DNA of 64,000 nt from JAYSYM01 sp964543475 (GTDB lineage Bacteria; Bdellovibrionota; Bdellovibrionia; Bdellovibrionales; JAMPXM01), in contig CAZIYJ010000008.1 of NCBI GenBank assembly GCA_964543475.1, forward strand, positions 65,463 through 129,462, in the 5' to 3' direction. Made by a program: the position numbers and the translations under genes. Below are positions 1 through 8,528 of the stretch, piece by piece (position 1 is the stretch's first letter; every line of letters begins with the position of its first letter). The notes beneath the pieces are model-generated. The model was given only the letters and a program-made list of their open reading frames with translations, did not search any database and was not told the origin of the DNA.

Positions 1-81
1 CTCGACTGGTCGGGTGCCTTCAGAGCAGGACCTCTTGCGTTAGCATCCCGTTGTGAATTACAAACTTTAGTAGCGACTTAA
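1..81 (+). CDS. 3' end of an unidentified upstream gene (partial)
   Basis: Frame 1 is open from the window edge to a TAA at 79-81, while frames 2 and 3 on this strand both hit stops by about base 54. The stop lies 14 bases before the hldA start, the close spacing typical of genes in this window. The visible tail (26 residues, ending LQTLVAT) is too short to identify. The link to LPS heptose synthesis is only guessed from the neighbour hldA. Confidence 0.45.
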   Translation, partial: LDWSGAFRAGPLALASRCELQTLVAT

Positions 82-95
82 AAAAAGGAAGCTTG

Positions 96-1112
96 ATGAG
101 CCCATCTGTTTTGCACCATGCGCCTTACGTCTTAGAGAATGCTCATAAACTCAAAGGACATAAAGTTCTGATCGTTGGCGACATCGGTCTCGACGAGTAT
201 ATTTGGGGTCATGCAAAGCGAATCAGTCCCGAGGCTCCGGTTCCAGTCGTAGAAGTTGAAAAAGAGGAAATGCGCCTTGGATTGGCAGCCAACGTTGCTC
301 AAAACGTTTCGAGTCTTGGTGGTGTTCCGTATTTGATTTCTGTCGTCGGCCAAGACTCTGCATCCGACCAGCTTCGGTCGCTTTTAAAAGCTGCAGGCGT
401 TTCGCCTGACTCGCTTGTTGTAGATAAACAACGCCCTACGACCCGAAAAGCACGCGTCATAGTTCAGAACCATCACATCGTGAGAGTTGATTACGAACAT
501 CGACAGTTCGTCAGCGCAGCAGTAGAGGCCGAAGTAATTTCGCGAGCAAAAGCGTTAATGCCTTCGGTTTCGGCAGTGATTTTACAAGATTACGCTAAGG
601 GAGTGGTGAGCGAATCACTTGCGCAAGCCATCATTAAGCTTGCAAAAGAGCATGGCAAAAAAGTTTTAGCCGATCCGAATCGCACAACACCGATTAAGTA
701 TTATCGGGGAGTTGATATCATGACTCCGAACTTCGATGAATCGGTAGTACTCACCGGCGAAGCTGTCGATGATCACCGACCTGATTCAGATCTTGTTAGC
801 CGAATTGGCCAAAAGCTCATGGACGCTGTTCAATCAAAAACGATGGTGATCACTCGCGGAAAAGAAGGAATGCGGTTGTTTGAAAATGGTGAAGTCCATG
901 ACTTACCAACTTATGCACGTGCTGTTTCTGATGTGACTGGCGCCGGCGACACGGTCATCGCTGCATTAGCACTTGCATGGGGTTCGGGCTTCACGCTCGA
1001 GCGAGCTTGCGCACTTTCTAATTTCGCTGCAGGAGTTGTTGTCGGAAAAGTCGGTTGTGTGCCTTGTACAACTGAAGAGCTAATCAATTATATCCGCGAG
1101 CATCAAGTTTGA
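96..1112 (+). CDS. hldA: D-glycero-beta-D-manno-heptose-7-phosphate kinase (PfkB family, RfaE domain 1)
   Basis: This is a ribokinase/PfkB-family sugar kinase of the HldA/RfaE1 type. It phosphorylates heptose-7-phosphate at C1 on the way to ADP-heptose for the LPS inner core, in the cytoplasm. The N-terminus carries the family signature (VLIVGDIGLDEYIWG, then RISPEAPVPVVEV) and residues 279-285 are DVTGAGD, with Asp285 the expected catalytic base. The length of 338 residues fits the kinase domain alone, so the nucleotidyltransferase domain of fused HldE is absent and must be encoded elsewhere. ATG at 96 is chosen over TTG at 93 because AGGA at 86-89 sits six bases upstream. The stop overlaps the possible TTG start of murI, suggesting co-transcription. 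Confidence 0.9.
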   Translation: MSPSVLHHAPYVLENAHKLKGHKVLIVGDIGLDEYIWGHAKRISPEAPVPVVEVEKEEMRLGLAANVAQNVSSLGGVPYLISVVGQDSASDQLRSLLKAAGVSPDSLVVDKQRPTTRKARVIVQNHHIVRVDYEHRQFVSAAVEAEVISRAKALMPSVSAVILQDYAKGVVSESLAQAIIKLAKEHGKKVLADPNRTTPIKYYRGVDIMTPNFDESVVLTGEAVDDHRPDSDLVSRIGQKLMDAVQSKTMVITRGKEGMRLFENGEVHDLPTYARAVSDVTGAGDTVIAALALAWGSGFTLERACALSNFAAGVVVGKVGCVPCTTEELINYIREHQV

Positions 1113-1933
1113 GTGCCGACTCACGATCAGGCTTGATTACCAAATTTTCAATGGCGCCGATCGGACTGTTTGACTCCGGAATTGGCGGACTTACCGTTTT
1201 GAAATCGGTTCGCGAGAGACTTCCTCACGAAAATTTTATTTATCTTGGTGATACAGCGAGACTTCCTTACGGGAGCAAGTCGCCTGAAACCATCATGCGA
1301 TACCTTAATCAGAATATTAATTTTCTCGTCGATCGGGGAGTGAAGTCGGTTGTCGTTGCCTGCAACTCGGCTTCGAGTGTTTTAGTCGGGCGTACTGATT
1401 TAAAATTTGCGGTACCGGTCTATAATGTGATCGAGCCGGGTGCGCAAGTGGCAGTGGATGCTTCTAGGACCAAACGAATCGGAGTTCTCGGAACTCGCGC
1501 GACCATCGCGGGAGGCGCTTACGTGCAGGCCATCAAAAAAATTTCACCTGACGCTGAAGTGATTTCCCAAGCTTGCCCGCTCCTGGTTCCGTTGGTGGAA
1601 GAGGGTTGGGATACTGATCCAATCACAAACCTAATCGTACATCGATACGTTCAGCCACTCGTTGCAAAACAAGTTGATACTTTGATTCTTGGCTGCACTC
1701 ACTATCCATTTTTACGTGAAGCAATTAGAAAAGTTGCGGGTCCGAATATTGAGCTCGTTGATTCGGCGCAAGCAATAGCGAAAATGTTAGAAGCTGGCTC
1801 TGAAAACAAAAAAGCCCAACCTGATGGACAGATTGAGCTTCTTGTTACGGACTCTTCGCCAAGTTTTCAGGAAGTTGCTTCAAGGCTGATGTCGCCTTAC
1901 AAACTTCCCCCTATCCAACAGATCGATCTTTAG
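1109..1933 (+). CDS. murI: Glutamate racemase
   Basis: The enzyme interconverts L- and D-glutamate and supplies D-Glu for peptidoglycan. Both catalytic cysteines are visible in their usual contexts: VVVACNSAS in the N-terminal half and LILGCTHYPFL in the C-terminal half. The GLFDSGIGGLTV and GDTARLPYG signatures are also present. The reading frame opens at TTG 1109, which overlaps the hldA stop. An ATG at 1151 (MAPIGLFDSGIGG) matches the usual protein start better but has no visible Shine-Dalgarno sequence, so the first 14 residues are doubtful. The gene meets a minus-strand gene tail to tail, with a four-base overlap of the coding ends. Confidence 0.92.
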   Translation: MSADSRSGLITKFSMAPIGLFDSGIGGLTVLKSVRERLPHENFIYLGDTARLPYGSKSPETIMRYLNQNINFLVDRGVKSVVVACNSASSVLVGRTDLKFAVPVYNVIEPGAQVAVDASRTKRIGVLGTRATIAGGAYVQAIKKISPDAEVISQACPLLVPLVEEGWDTDPITNLIVHRYVQPLVAKQVDTLILGCTHYPFLREAIRKVAGPNIELVDSAQAIAKMLEAGSENKKAQPDGQIELLVTDSSPSFQEVASRLMSPYKLPPIQQIDL

Positions 1934-2715
1934 TATCGGTTGGTGGGGTGTTGGAAGCCGCCACAGGCTGAGTAATTCACTTTCCAGGCTACACTGTCTT
2001 TCGAAAGTATAGAGAGACAGCTAGTTTCACTTTCAAGTCCATTAGTCGTCTTTACTTTTGTGTTTGTAATTACGAAAAGCGCACTTGGCACTTTGCCAAC
2101 TGAAGCAGTTTTGTAAACGATCATTGGAGAATTCTCGATCGTTGCTGCAAGAGTATATTCACCCTTCTTCCAGCTCATTTTATCAACGGCACTAGCAAGT
2201 GAAGCGAAGACCTTGTTTTTGAGTGGCTCAGAAAGAAGAGGCTTTTCGGCCTGTGCCTTTTCGATTCCTGCGAACATTCTTCGGCCCGTGATGGTTCGAT
2301 ACCCTTCGGCCTCTGTCTCATCGCCACCTTCGTTACGATACCAATCTTGGGTGATTTCCAATGTTGCTCGGCCATCAGATTGTTTAAGTACAGTGATGTC
2401 TCCGTTCGATTCTGTGCAGCCTGGGTCGTCACATTCGTCAGAGTAATAACTCGACAAATTTCCCTGAGCATCGGCCTTTAGCTCTGCCTCGATTGAAAGC
2501 TGATAGTCGTCAACTTCAAATTGTATTTGGTATTGATAGACAGGTGGATTTAGAAGATCACCTTCGGTGACCATGACCTTCTTGATAATAGCAACTGAGT
2601 CTTTACGATTAATTTTGTAGACGCCAGTTAACTCGTCTTGAATTTCAACTTCGCCAAGCTGGGCATTCGCTGACGAAAAGCCCAAAACTAAAGTAAGCGC
2701 GAGAAGTGATCTCAT
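1930..2715 (-). CDS. Secreted hypothetical protein
   Basis: I do not recognise this family. The product has a clear Sec signal peptide (MRSLLALTLVLGFSSANA, then QLGEVE) and a polar mature part of about 240 residues. That part contains an acidic, cysteine-bearing stretch (DECDDPGC) and two further Cys near the C-terminus, which suggests disulphides in the periplasm or outside the cell. The start at 2715 is preceded by a strong GGAGGAA Shine-Dalgarno on the minus strand; the frame extends 11 codons further upstream, but those would lie in front of the ribosome site. It is a single gene convergent with murI, and nothing around it suggests a role. Confidence 0.75.
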   Translation of the reverse strand: MRSLLALTLVLGFSSANAQLGEVEIQDELTGVYKINRKDSVAIIKKVMVTEGDLLNPPVYQYQIQFEVDDYQLSIEAELKADAQGNLSSYYSDECDDPGCTESNGDITVLKQSDGRATLEITQDWYRNEGGDETEAEGYRTITGRRMFAGIEKAQAEKPLLSEPLKNKVFASLASAVDKMSWKKGEYTLAATIENSPMIVYKTASVGKVPSALFVITNTKVKTTNGLESETSCLSILSKDSVAWKVNYSACGGFQHPTNRY

Positions 2716-3117
2716 ATTTCCTCCGAGGATTTGGAAGGGAATATACACTTGTTCTCTCTAAATCAGAGAGCGCTAAACAATTTCCTAACAACGTGAGGAA
2801 AATTATTCATGGCTTAGACAACTTTGCGCTGGTTAGTTAGTTGGGGGATCGGGTCCGCTGGGGCCGCTGCCTGGAAAGCTCTACACGCGGACATTGCCCT
2901 ATAGTCTCCGACCTTCGCTAGAATCAGGCTTCGCAGGATTGCTTCTATTGGGCAGCCGAAGATTTGTTTGAATGGTGAGTGATGATTGCTCCTCTTGAAA
3001 TGGAATATTTGTGCGCTTGCTCGGCGCAGTTTGTCTGAAATAACAGTTCAAAGAAAAAATATATTTACCTCGTTGGTCTTTGTATTGACCAGTTTGATTG
3101 AGGGAGAAAGTTTTTTG

Positions 3118-3152
3118 CAAACAAACAAACAAACAAACAAACAAACAAACAA
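3118..3152. repeat. CAAA tetranucleotide tract (eight full units plus CAA)
   Basis: Eight perfect CAAA units run from 3118 to 3149 and are followed by CAA. The tract is in a roughly 510-base gene-free stretch (2716-3227), 75 bases upstream of the transposase start. Tracts of this kind mutate by slipped-strand mispairing. It is not inside a convincing ORF: read on the minus strand it only gives a VCLF repeat in a frame with no other support. The rest of the gene-free stretch holds no feature I can name. Confidence 0.9.
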
Positions 3153-3227
3153 CGCTTGAGAAATAATTTTGTTGTGCGAGGCATTTGTCATTGAGTGTTT
3201 CTCCTCGAGAAATTATATTGCCCCTTG

Positions 3228-3812
3228 ATGAAAGCAGCTCAGCAATCTCTTTTTGATCAACTTGAGACAAAGGCGCAAAAACGCGAGCATGCTAAGCGAG
3301 TCGCGCACGGTGGTGCGAGTTCAAAGGGCAAAAGAAAGCTTCGAAGACCGCTCGCAACGAAGAAGTGGATTCATCTGATCATGAAGTCAGATAAAGCATT
3401 CGGTCGGTTGTCGATGCTCAACAGTAAAAACAGCAAGTTCATCGACAAAATCGTGGTTGAGAAAGCACGGAAGTTTAAAGTTGAGCTCAAAGACTTTGTG
3501 AATATGGGGAATCACATTCACTTTGAAATTAGAGCTCGGCGGCGCGAGGACTTTCAGAACTTTTTGCGATCAATCAGCAGTTTGATAGCGCGATTTGTGA
3601 CTGGTGCGAGGAAGGGCAAAGCATTCGGAAGGTTCTGGCAAGCACTCGCTTTCACGCGCGTAATCCAAACTGGGATCGAGCTAATGGGACTTGAGGGTTA
3701 TTTCATCGGGAACACAATCGAAAAGCGTCATGGCCGCGAAGCTCGGGAGGTCTACTTGCGAGCGTTTAATCGATGGCTAAATCGCTTTAAGGCCGCGAAA
3801 ACCTTTCACTGA
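3228..3812 (+). CDS. REP-associated tyrosine transposase-like protein (Y1_Tnp, IS200 superfamily)
   Basis: This is a single-strand HUH transposase/nuclease of the RAYT type. The HUH metal-binding motif is visible at His96-Ile-His98 in the context MGNHIHFEIRA, the family's usual MPNHVHLL-like block. A candidate catalytic Tyr158 lies in GYFIGN, where the family normally has a tyrosine helix. About 45 basic residues precede the core. ATG 3228 is preferred over the in-frame GTG at 3195, although neither has a good ribosome site. No flanking insertion-sequence ends were seen, as expected of RAYT proteins, which act on dispersed palindromes rather than their own ends. Palindromic intergenic repeats do occur elsewhere in the window, but a link is not shown. 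Confidence 0.75.
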   Translation: MKAAQQSLFDQLETKAQKREHAKRVAHGGASSKGKRKLRRPLATKKWIHLIMKSDKAFGRLSMLNSKNSKFIDKIVVEKARKFKVELKDFVNMGNHIHFEIRARRREDFQNFLRSISSLIARFVTGARKGKAFGRFWQALAFTRVIQTGIELMGLEGYFIGNTIEKRHGREAREVYLRAFNRWLNRFKAAKTFH

Positions 3813-3832
3813 CCCAGAAAACTTCGGGTTTT
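3812..3832 (+). terminator. Possible weak intrinsic terminator after the transposase gene
   Basis: Starting at the last base of the transposase stop codon, ACCC-A-GAA pairs with TTC-GGGT around a short loop. One unpaired A interrupts the stem, and four Ts follow. The stem is short and the T-run brief, so activity is uncertain. Confidence 0.35.
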
Positions 3833-3954
3833 AAAGTCGCGATAGGCTTTGGCTTATTAAGTCTGTTTCATTCTCGCAAGCTCCACCTGGCAGCCTCGTT
3901 GAGGCCGTCCCCTCTATCCTATTTTCAGGGTTCTTCGTAAAACTCCCGAATTCA

Positions 3955-5268
3955 ATGAACCCAGTGGAAAATCAAACTCTTAAGTGGTACCTCTTTACCC
4001 CTATGGAAAATTTGAATACCCAGAATTCGTTAGACAATTCTGTGGGAGCACAAGACCTAAGCGGCGCCAATCATCAGGCAGCTCAGGCAGCGACCCACGC
4101 CCCATCAGCCCACAGCCAACCTGTGTTCTCAGCTTACGGAGACGTAAACTCTGCGATCAAGTCGGAGCAAGAATCTACTTCAGAAGAAAAGACGAAGACG
4201 CAAAACTTCTATGACTTGAGTCTACCTGAAATTGAATCGTATTTAGTTGGACTCGGAAAACAAAAGTTCCGCGCGCAACAGGTTTTCAAATGGGTTTATG
4301 AAAAACGAGTTACTGATTACGATCAGATGACGAACATTTCGCAATCGTTTCGCGAAGAATTACCTGCGCTCTTTCATTTTGAGCTACCAAAATTAGTTCA
4401 AGAATTAAAATCAGTCGATGGCACTCGCAAATATCTTTTCGAAGTTAATATCGACGGCAAAAAGAACACGATAGAAACAGTTTTGATTCCTAGCCGAGGT
4501 ACAAAGGGTGAGCGACTTACACTTTGTGTATCGAGCGAAGTTGGTTGCAACATGGCTTGCAAATTCTGTTTCACTGGAAAGCAAAAGCTTAAGCGAAGAC
4601 TGACGACAGCTGAAATTGTTGGGCAGTTTCTGTTTGCAAATGACTCACTTCAAAAAGAGGGCTTAAGAGTAACGAACATAGTGTTCATGGGGATGGGTGA
4701 GCCACTTGATAACCCCGACAATGTGTTCCGCGCGATTGAAATTATCAAAAGTGATTTCGGTATCAACATGTCAAAACGAAAAATCACAGTATCAACTTCG
4801 GGTCTCGTGCCTTTAATCCCACTTATCACTCAGTCAGGTACTCGCCTTGCTGTTTCTTTGAATGCGCCCAATGACGAAATCAGAGACTTTGTGATGCCTG
4901 TAAACAAGCGTTGGCCAATTGCTGAGCTCCTCGAGGCTTGTCGCAAGCATGCTGATGAGACGGGCGATCGAATTACGTTTGAATACGTTTTGCTTAAAGG
5001 TGTAACTGATCGCATCGAACAAGCTAAAGAGCTCTACAACTTAACTAAATCGGTGCCGTGCAAAATCAATTTGATCGCATTTAACGAACACCCAGGGTCA
5101 GATTTCACTCGGCCTGAAGATTCAAGCGTTCGTAAATTCCAAAATGAACTGATGCGCCTCGGTGCCCATGTTCTTCTTCGCAAAACTATGGGACGAGATA
5201 TCTTTGCAGCTTGCGGTCAACTCACTTCGGTTTACGAAGGCCGACCCGAACGCATGGCTCTGACTTAG
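3955..5268 (+). CDS. rlmN: 23S rRNA (adenine-2503-C2)-methyltransferase, radical SAM
   Basis: RlmN methylates A2503 of 23S rRNA, and A37 of some tRNAs, by a radical SAM mechanism with a methyl-cysteine intermediate. The cluster-binding motif is Cys198-x3-Cys202-x2-Cys205, followed by the family signature FMGMGEPLDN. The reactive cysteine near the C-terminus is Cys420 (FAACGQL). The catalytic region starts near residue 83 (NFYDLSLPEIESYL). The first 80 or so residues are low-complexity, rich in Gln, Ala and Ser, and longer than in typical 350-residue homologues. Translation could therefore begin at ATG 4003 or later; no Shine-Dalgarno decides this. Confidence 0.93.
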   Translation: MNPVENQTLKWYLFTPMENLNTQNSLDNSVGAQDLSGANHQAAQAATHAPSAHSQPVFSAYGDVNSAIKSEQESTSEEKTKTQNFYDLSLPEIESYLVGLGKQKFRAQQVFKWVYEKRVTDYDQMTNISQSFREELPALFHFELPKLVQELKSVDGTRKYLFEVNIDGKKNTIETVLIPSRGTKGERLTLCVSSEVGCNMACKFCFTGKQKLKRRLTTAEIVGQFLFANDSLQKEGLRVTNIVFMGMGEPLDNPDNVFRAIEIIKSDFGINMSKRKITVSTSGLVPLIPLITQSGTRLAVSLNAPNDEIRDFVMPVNKRWPIAELLEACRKHADETGDRITFEYVLLKGVTDRIEQAKELYNLTKSVPCKINLIAFNEHPGSDFTRPEDSSVRKFQNELMRLGAHVLLRKTMGRDIFAACGQLTSVYEGRPERMALT

Positions 5269-5333
5269 ACTCGAACTTATACTTATACTTATACTTTAAC
5301 TTTTAACTTGGACTTTAAACTCTTAACTTTAAA
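5269..5333. repeat. Degenerate ACTTT/AACTT repeat, family B
   Basis: The whole rlmN to PfkB gap is a degenerate array of units such as ACTTAT, ACTTTTA and ACTTGGACTTT. The same vocabulary, including TTAACTTGGACTTT, recurs on both sides of the four-helix-bundle gene near 27.4 and 27.9 kb. It follows a gene stop and codes for nothing visible. Confidence 0.7.
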
Positions 5334-5344
5334 CTGGTGACGCT

Positions 5345-6253
5345 GTGTCTGAAATTTTAGTAGTTGGTAGCCTTGCATACGATACAATCTCAACTCCAAA
5401 CGGTCGGGTTGATCGCACTCTTGGTGGATCAGCAAATTATTTCTCAGTAGCAGCTGCGCTTTATTCGAAAGTTCGCGTTGTCGGAGTAGTTGGTGAAGAC
5501 TATGACGCTAACGATTTTGAACTTCTGACTAGCCGGGGCGTTGATACGAGTGGCCTTCAGAAACAAAAGGGTAAGACTTTTCACTGGGAAGGCAAATACC
5601 AGGGCGACATGAACGAGGCGATCACACTTGCAACTGACCTTAATGTTTTCGAACATTTTAATCCTGAATTGCCAGCGAGCTACAAAGATTCAAGTTACGT
5701 TTTCTTAGCGAACATCCATCCAGAACTTCAGCTTCGAGTCTTAGAGCAAATCGAAAAGCCAAAGATTGTCGGCTCAGACACAATGAACTTCTGGATCCAG
5801 TCGGCATTGCCTTCGCTCAAGAAAGTTCTCGGCAAGGTCGATGTAGTTTTGATTAATGAAGGCGAAGCGAAGATGTTGAGTGGCAAATCAAACGCCATCT
5901 CTGCAGCTGAAACTATTCTTGAAATGGGACCAAAAGCTGTCGTGATCAAGCGTGGAGAATATGGCTTCGTGATGTATTCAAAAGAAGGCTACTTCATCTT
6001 GCCTGCATTCCCGATTGCAAATGTTGTTGATCCGACTGGCGCTGGCGATACTTTTGCCGGTGCATTCTTTGGTTATCTCGCAAAAGGCGAGTCTGATTTG
6101 AGCCTGAAAAATCTCAAAGAGGCTTGTGTTCATGGTTGTTTGATGGCGAGTTTCACAGTCCAAGGATTCGGTCTTGATTCACTTCGTAAGCTTGAGTGGG
6201 CTGACGTTCAACAGCGTTTCCACGACTACGGTCGAGTGATCTCTTTCGCATAA
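5345..6253 (+). CDS. PfkB-family carbohydrate/nucleoside kinase
   Basis: This is a ribokinase-fold kinase that transfers phosphate from ATP to a sugar or nucleoside hydroxyl; the substrate cannot be read from the sequence. Family signature 1 (GGSANYFSVAAA) is near residues 27-38. Signature 2 is DPTGAGDTFAGA from residue 229, with Asp235 the likely catalytic base. The length of 302 residues is normal. Translation starts at GTG 5345. The gene is separated from rlmN by a repeat array and from the next gene by about 130 bases, so it may form its own unit. It is distinct from hldA, having little in common outside the two family signatures. Confidence 0.85.
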   Translation: MSEILVVGSLAYDTISTPNGRVDRTLGGSANYFSVAAALYSKVRVVGVVGEDYDANDFELLTSRGVDTSGLQKQKGKTFHWEGKYQGDMNEAITLATDLNVFEHFNPELPASYKDSSYVFLANIHPELQLRVLEQIEKPKIVGSDTMNFWIQSALPSLKKVLGKVDVVLINEGEAKMLSGKSNAISAAETILEMGPKAVVIKRGEYGFVMYSKEGYFILPAFPIANVVDPTGAGDTFAGAFFGYLAKGESDLSLKNLKEACVHGCLMASFTVQGFGLDSLRKLEWADVQQRFHDYGRVISFA

Positions 6254-6381
6254 GTCGTCTCAAAACGAGAATCTACCCTTCAGTCGCTAAACTTTGGGCC
6301 AGTTTGCCTAGCAAGGTAACTGATTCGCATGAGTCGCTTTTCAGAAAATTCACCCGTTTTCCGAATAGTTAAGTAAGACTC

Positions 6382-7416
6382 ATGAGCAAGAAAAAGAAAG
6401 ACTTAGCAGCACAACGACTTATCGATGATCTTTTGGATGACGCAAATCCGAAAGTGTCTGACGTTACGTTTGGTGCTTCCGCTGAAAAATCAAAAAGTAT
6501 TGTCCTTGAGCTTGAAGACTTCAGAAGCAAATCAAAACTTCCGCCGCTACCTGAGATCACAAAAGAGTCGCCACAAGAAATGGCCCGCAATCTAGCTGAC
6601 GAACTTGAGAAAACTCTTAACGCTGTCATGCCTATAGAGGATTCTTTTTCGCCAGAAGATCGCACGATGAAGATTCCGAAACCGAGAATTGAAGACGAAA
6701 CTCATAAGGCTCGTGTTGATAGCCGAACGGCGACAGAAATTCGACTCAGCTCGATGACTAACGGAAATTCGAAGCAGTTCTCAGCGCCAGCGATTCCTGG
6801 AATGGCAGCAGGTTCTGCAGATGCGTCTCTTCGCCAGTCCGAAAGTCTTCGCATCGCTCAGAATCGAATTCTCGATCTCGAAAATGAATTAGAAAGAATT
6901 CGCCGTGAGAATGAGCAGCTCGCTGCAGCAGGCGAGACTTTGCGCCGCAGAGCTGATGATCTAGCAAGTAAATCTGAAAATTTAGATTCATCTTTACGTG
7001 ATAAAGAAAAGATCTATGAAGAAGAGCGAAAGCTTCTGAGATCTCACCTGCACGGCAAGGACCGTGAGTTGAGTGATCAAAAGCAAAAGCTAGATGAGCT
7101 CGAACAAAGATTAGAATCGAATTTCAAAAAGATTAGAGTGCGAGAACGCGACCTTGAGCATAGACTTGAAATTGCTAAGGTTGAACACGCTAGCTTGCTC
7201 AGTTCAAAAGATAAAATGATCTTAGATCTCAAGCGACAAGTGGATCAACTTACGAACGAAGCAGATTACAGCAAGGCGAAAAGTCACGAGATGTACAACC
7301 AGTTTAAAGACAAACAAGATACAGTACGTCGAGTTGTCCGCGCACTTCGCATTGCACTTTCTATTCTCGAAGGTGAAGACGATTCATCGGCTCCGCAAAA
7401 AAGACCAGTTGAGTAA
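6382..7416 (+). CDS. Cytoplasmic coiled-coil protein, unknown function
   Basis: I do not recognise this family. The first 130 residues are charged and low-complexity. Residues from about 150 to 310 form a long heptad-rich coiled coil (for example RILDLENELERIRRENEQL), ending in a short helix VVRALRIALSILEGEDD. There is no signal peptide or membrane segment. The stop is two bases before the metallophosphoesterase start, so the two are almost certainly co-translated and may work together. A scaffold role is a guess from the coiled coil only. Confidence 0.75.
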   Translation: MSKKKKDLAAQRLIDDLLDDANPKVSDVTFGASAEKSKSIVLELEDFRSKSKLPPLPEITKESPQEMARNLADELEKTLNAVMPIEDSFSPEDRTMKIPKPRIEDETHKARVDSRTATEIRLSSMTNGNSKQFSAPAIPGMAAGSADASLRQSESLRIAQNRILDLENELERIRRENEQLAAAGETLRRRADDLASKSENLDSSLRDKEKIYEEERKLLRSHLHGKDRELSDQKQKLDELEQRLESNFKKIRVRERDLEHRLEIAKVEHASLLSSKDKMILDLKRQVDQLTNEADYSKAKSHEMYNQFKDKQDTVRRVVRALRIALSILEGEDDSSAPQKRPVE

Positions 7417-7418
7417 TC

Positions 7419-8495
7419 ATGGCAAAGATTAAGCTCGTCATCAGTGATTTACATCTTGGGGTGGGTCGTACGCTTAATGGCAACACCAATCCATTAGAAG
7501 AATTTTACTTCGGCGAAAAGCTTGTTGAATTCCTCCATTACTATTGCTCTGGCGAATATCGCGACTACGAGGTTGAACTTGTTATCAACGGTGACTTCCT
7601 TAACTTCTTGCAAGTTGATTACCGGGGGCATCATTTAACTGTAATTACTGAGTCAGTCTCACTCGAAAAATTAAAATTTATAGTAGCTGGTCACCCAGAG
7701 GTCTTCAGAGCTCTTCGCGACTTCGCTAATATGGAAGGTCGAGTGATTAGCTATGTGGTCGGCAACCATGACCAGTGCATGCTCTGGCCAGGCACTCGTG
7801 CATTCTTGAACGAAACTCTGCAGACGAACGTAAAATATAAAAATATCGTTTACTACTTCGATGGTGTTCACATTGAGCATGGACACATGCATGAGGCCGC
7901 GAACCGTTTAGATCCAAGGAAGTTTTTTTTAAAAAAGAACTTGCCTGAACCAATTTTGAATTTACCTTTCGGATCTCACTTTTTTGTCGATTTCGTTTTG
8001 AAAATTAAAAGTTACAACCCGCATGTTGATAAGATCAGACCTTTTGATCGAATGGTTCGATGGGCTTTTTTCAACGAGACTGCTTTTACACTTAGAACTC
8101 TCGCGGCTCTGGCAAAATACCTTTTAAAAATGACTCTCATCAAAGATCCTCGAAGACAGTTCGGTTTAAAAAGAATCATCAAAGTCTTGGCTGAAAGTGC
8201 GGTCTTTCCGGATCTAAATGACTCAGCACGACGCATCTTAAATGATGAAAGAGTGAACATCGTGATCTTCGGACACACTCACGTCTATCAATATCGTCAA
8301 TTTGCTAAAGACAAAGAGTATTTTAACACGGGAACGTGGACAGAAATCACATCTTTGGATATTGCTTCATTGGGAAAGATAACGAAGCTGACTTACGTCA
8401 TTCTGGAGTACCCAGAAGACGGCAGTAGACCTCGCGGCCGACTTAAAGAGTGGCGTGGCTACCACCGGATCGAAGAAGACGTAGCCGTTTCTTAG
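7419..8495 (+). CDS. Calcineurin-like metallophosphoesterase
   Basis: The product carries the full set of metal-ligand motifs of the family: DLHLG (Asp10, His12), GDFLNF, GNHD, and GHTH near the C-terminus, with a further HGHMHE block. These bind two divalent metals that hydrolyse phosphate esters. The architecture recalls the LpxH group (UDP-diacylglucosamine hydrolase), but the 358-residue length exceeds the usual 240 or so and the substrate is unknown. A basic, aromatic-rich insertion lies between GNHD and GHTH. There is no signal peptide. It is tightly coupled to the upstream coiled-coil gene. Confidence 0.85.
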   Translation: MAKIKLVISDLHLGVGRTLNGNTNPLEEFYFGEKLVEFLHYYCSGEYRDYEVELVINGDFLNFLQVDYRGHHLTVITESVSLEKLKFIVAGHPEVFRALRDFANMEGRVISYVVGNHDQCMLWPGTRAFLNETLQTNVKYKNIVYYFDGVHIEHGHMHEAANRLDPRKFFLKKNLPEPILNLPFGSHFFVDFVLKIKSYNPHVDKIRPFDRMVRWAFFNETAFTLRTLAALAKYLLKMTLIKDPRRQFGLKRIIKVLAESAVFPDLNDSARRILNDERVNIVIFGHTHVYQYRQFAKDKEYFNTGTWTEITSLDIASLGKITKLTYVILEYPEDGSRPRGRLKEWRGYHRIEEDVAVS

Positions 8496-8528
8496 TCGTC
8501 GTCGTAGTCTTTCCTACGGGAGACTTTG

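Noticed and set aside
2899..3270. Minus-strand ORF with a VCLFVCLF repeat
   Set aside because: The text is only the translation of the CAAA tract; no ribosome site, no family and overlap with the transposase start.
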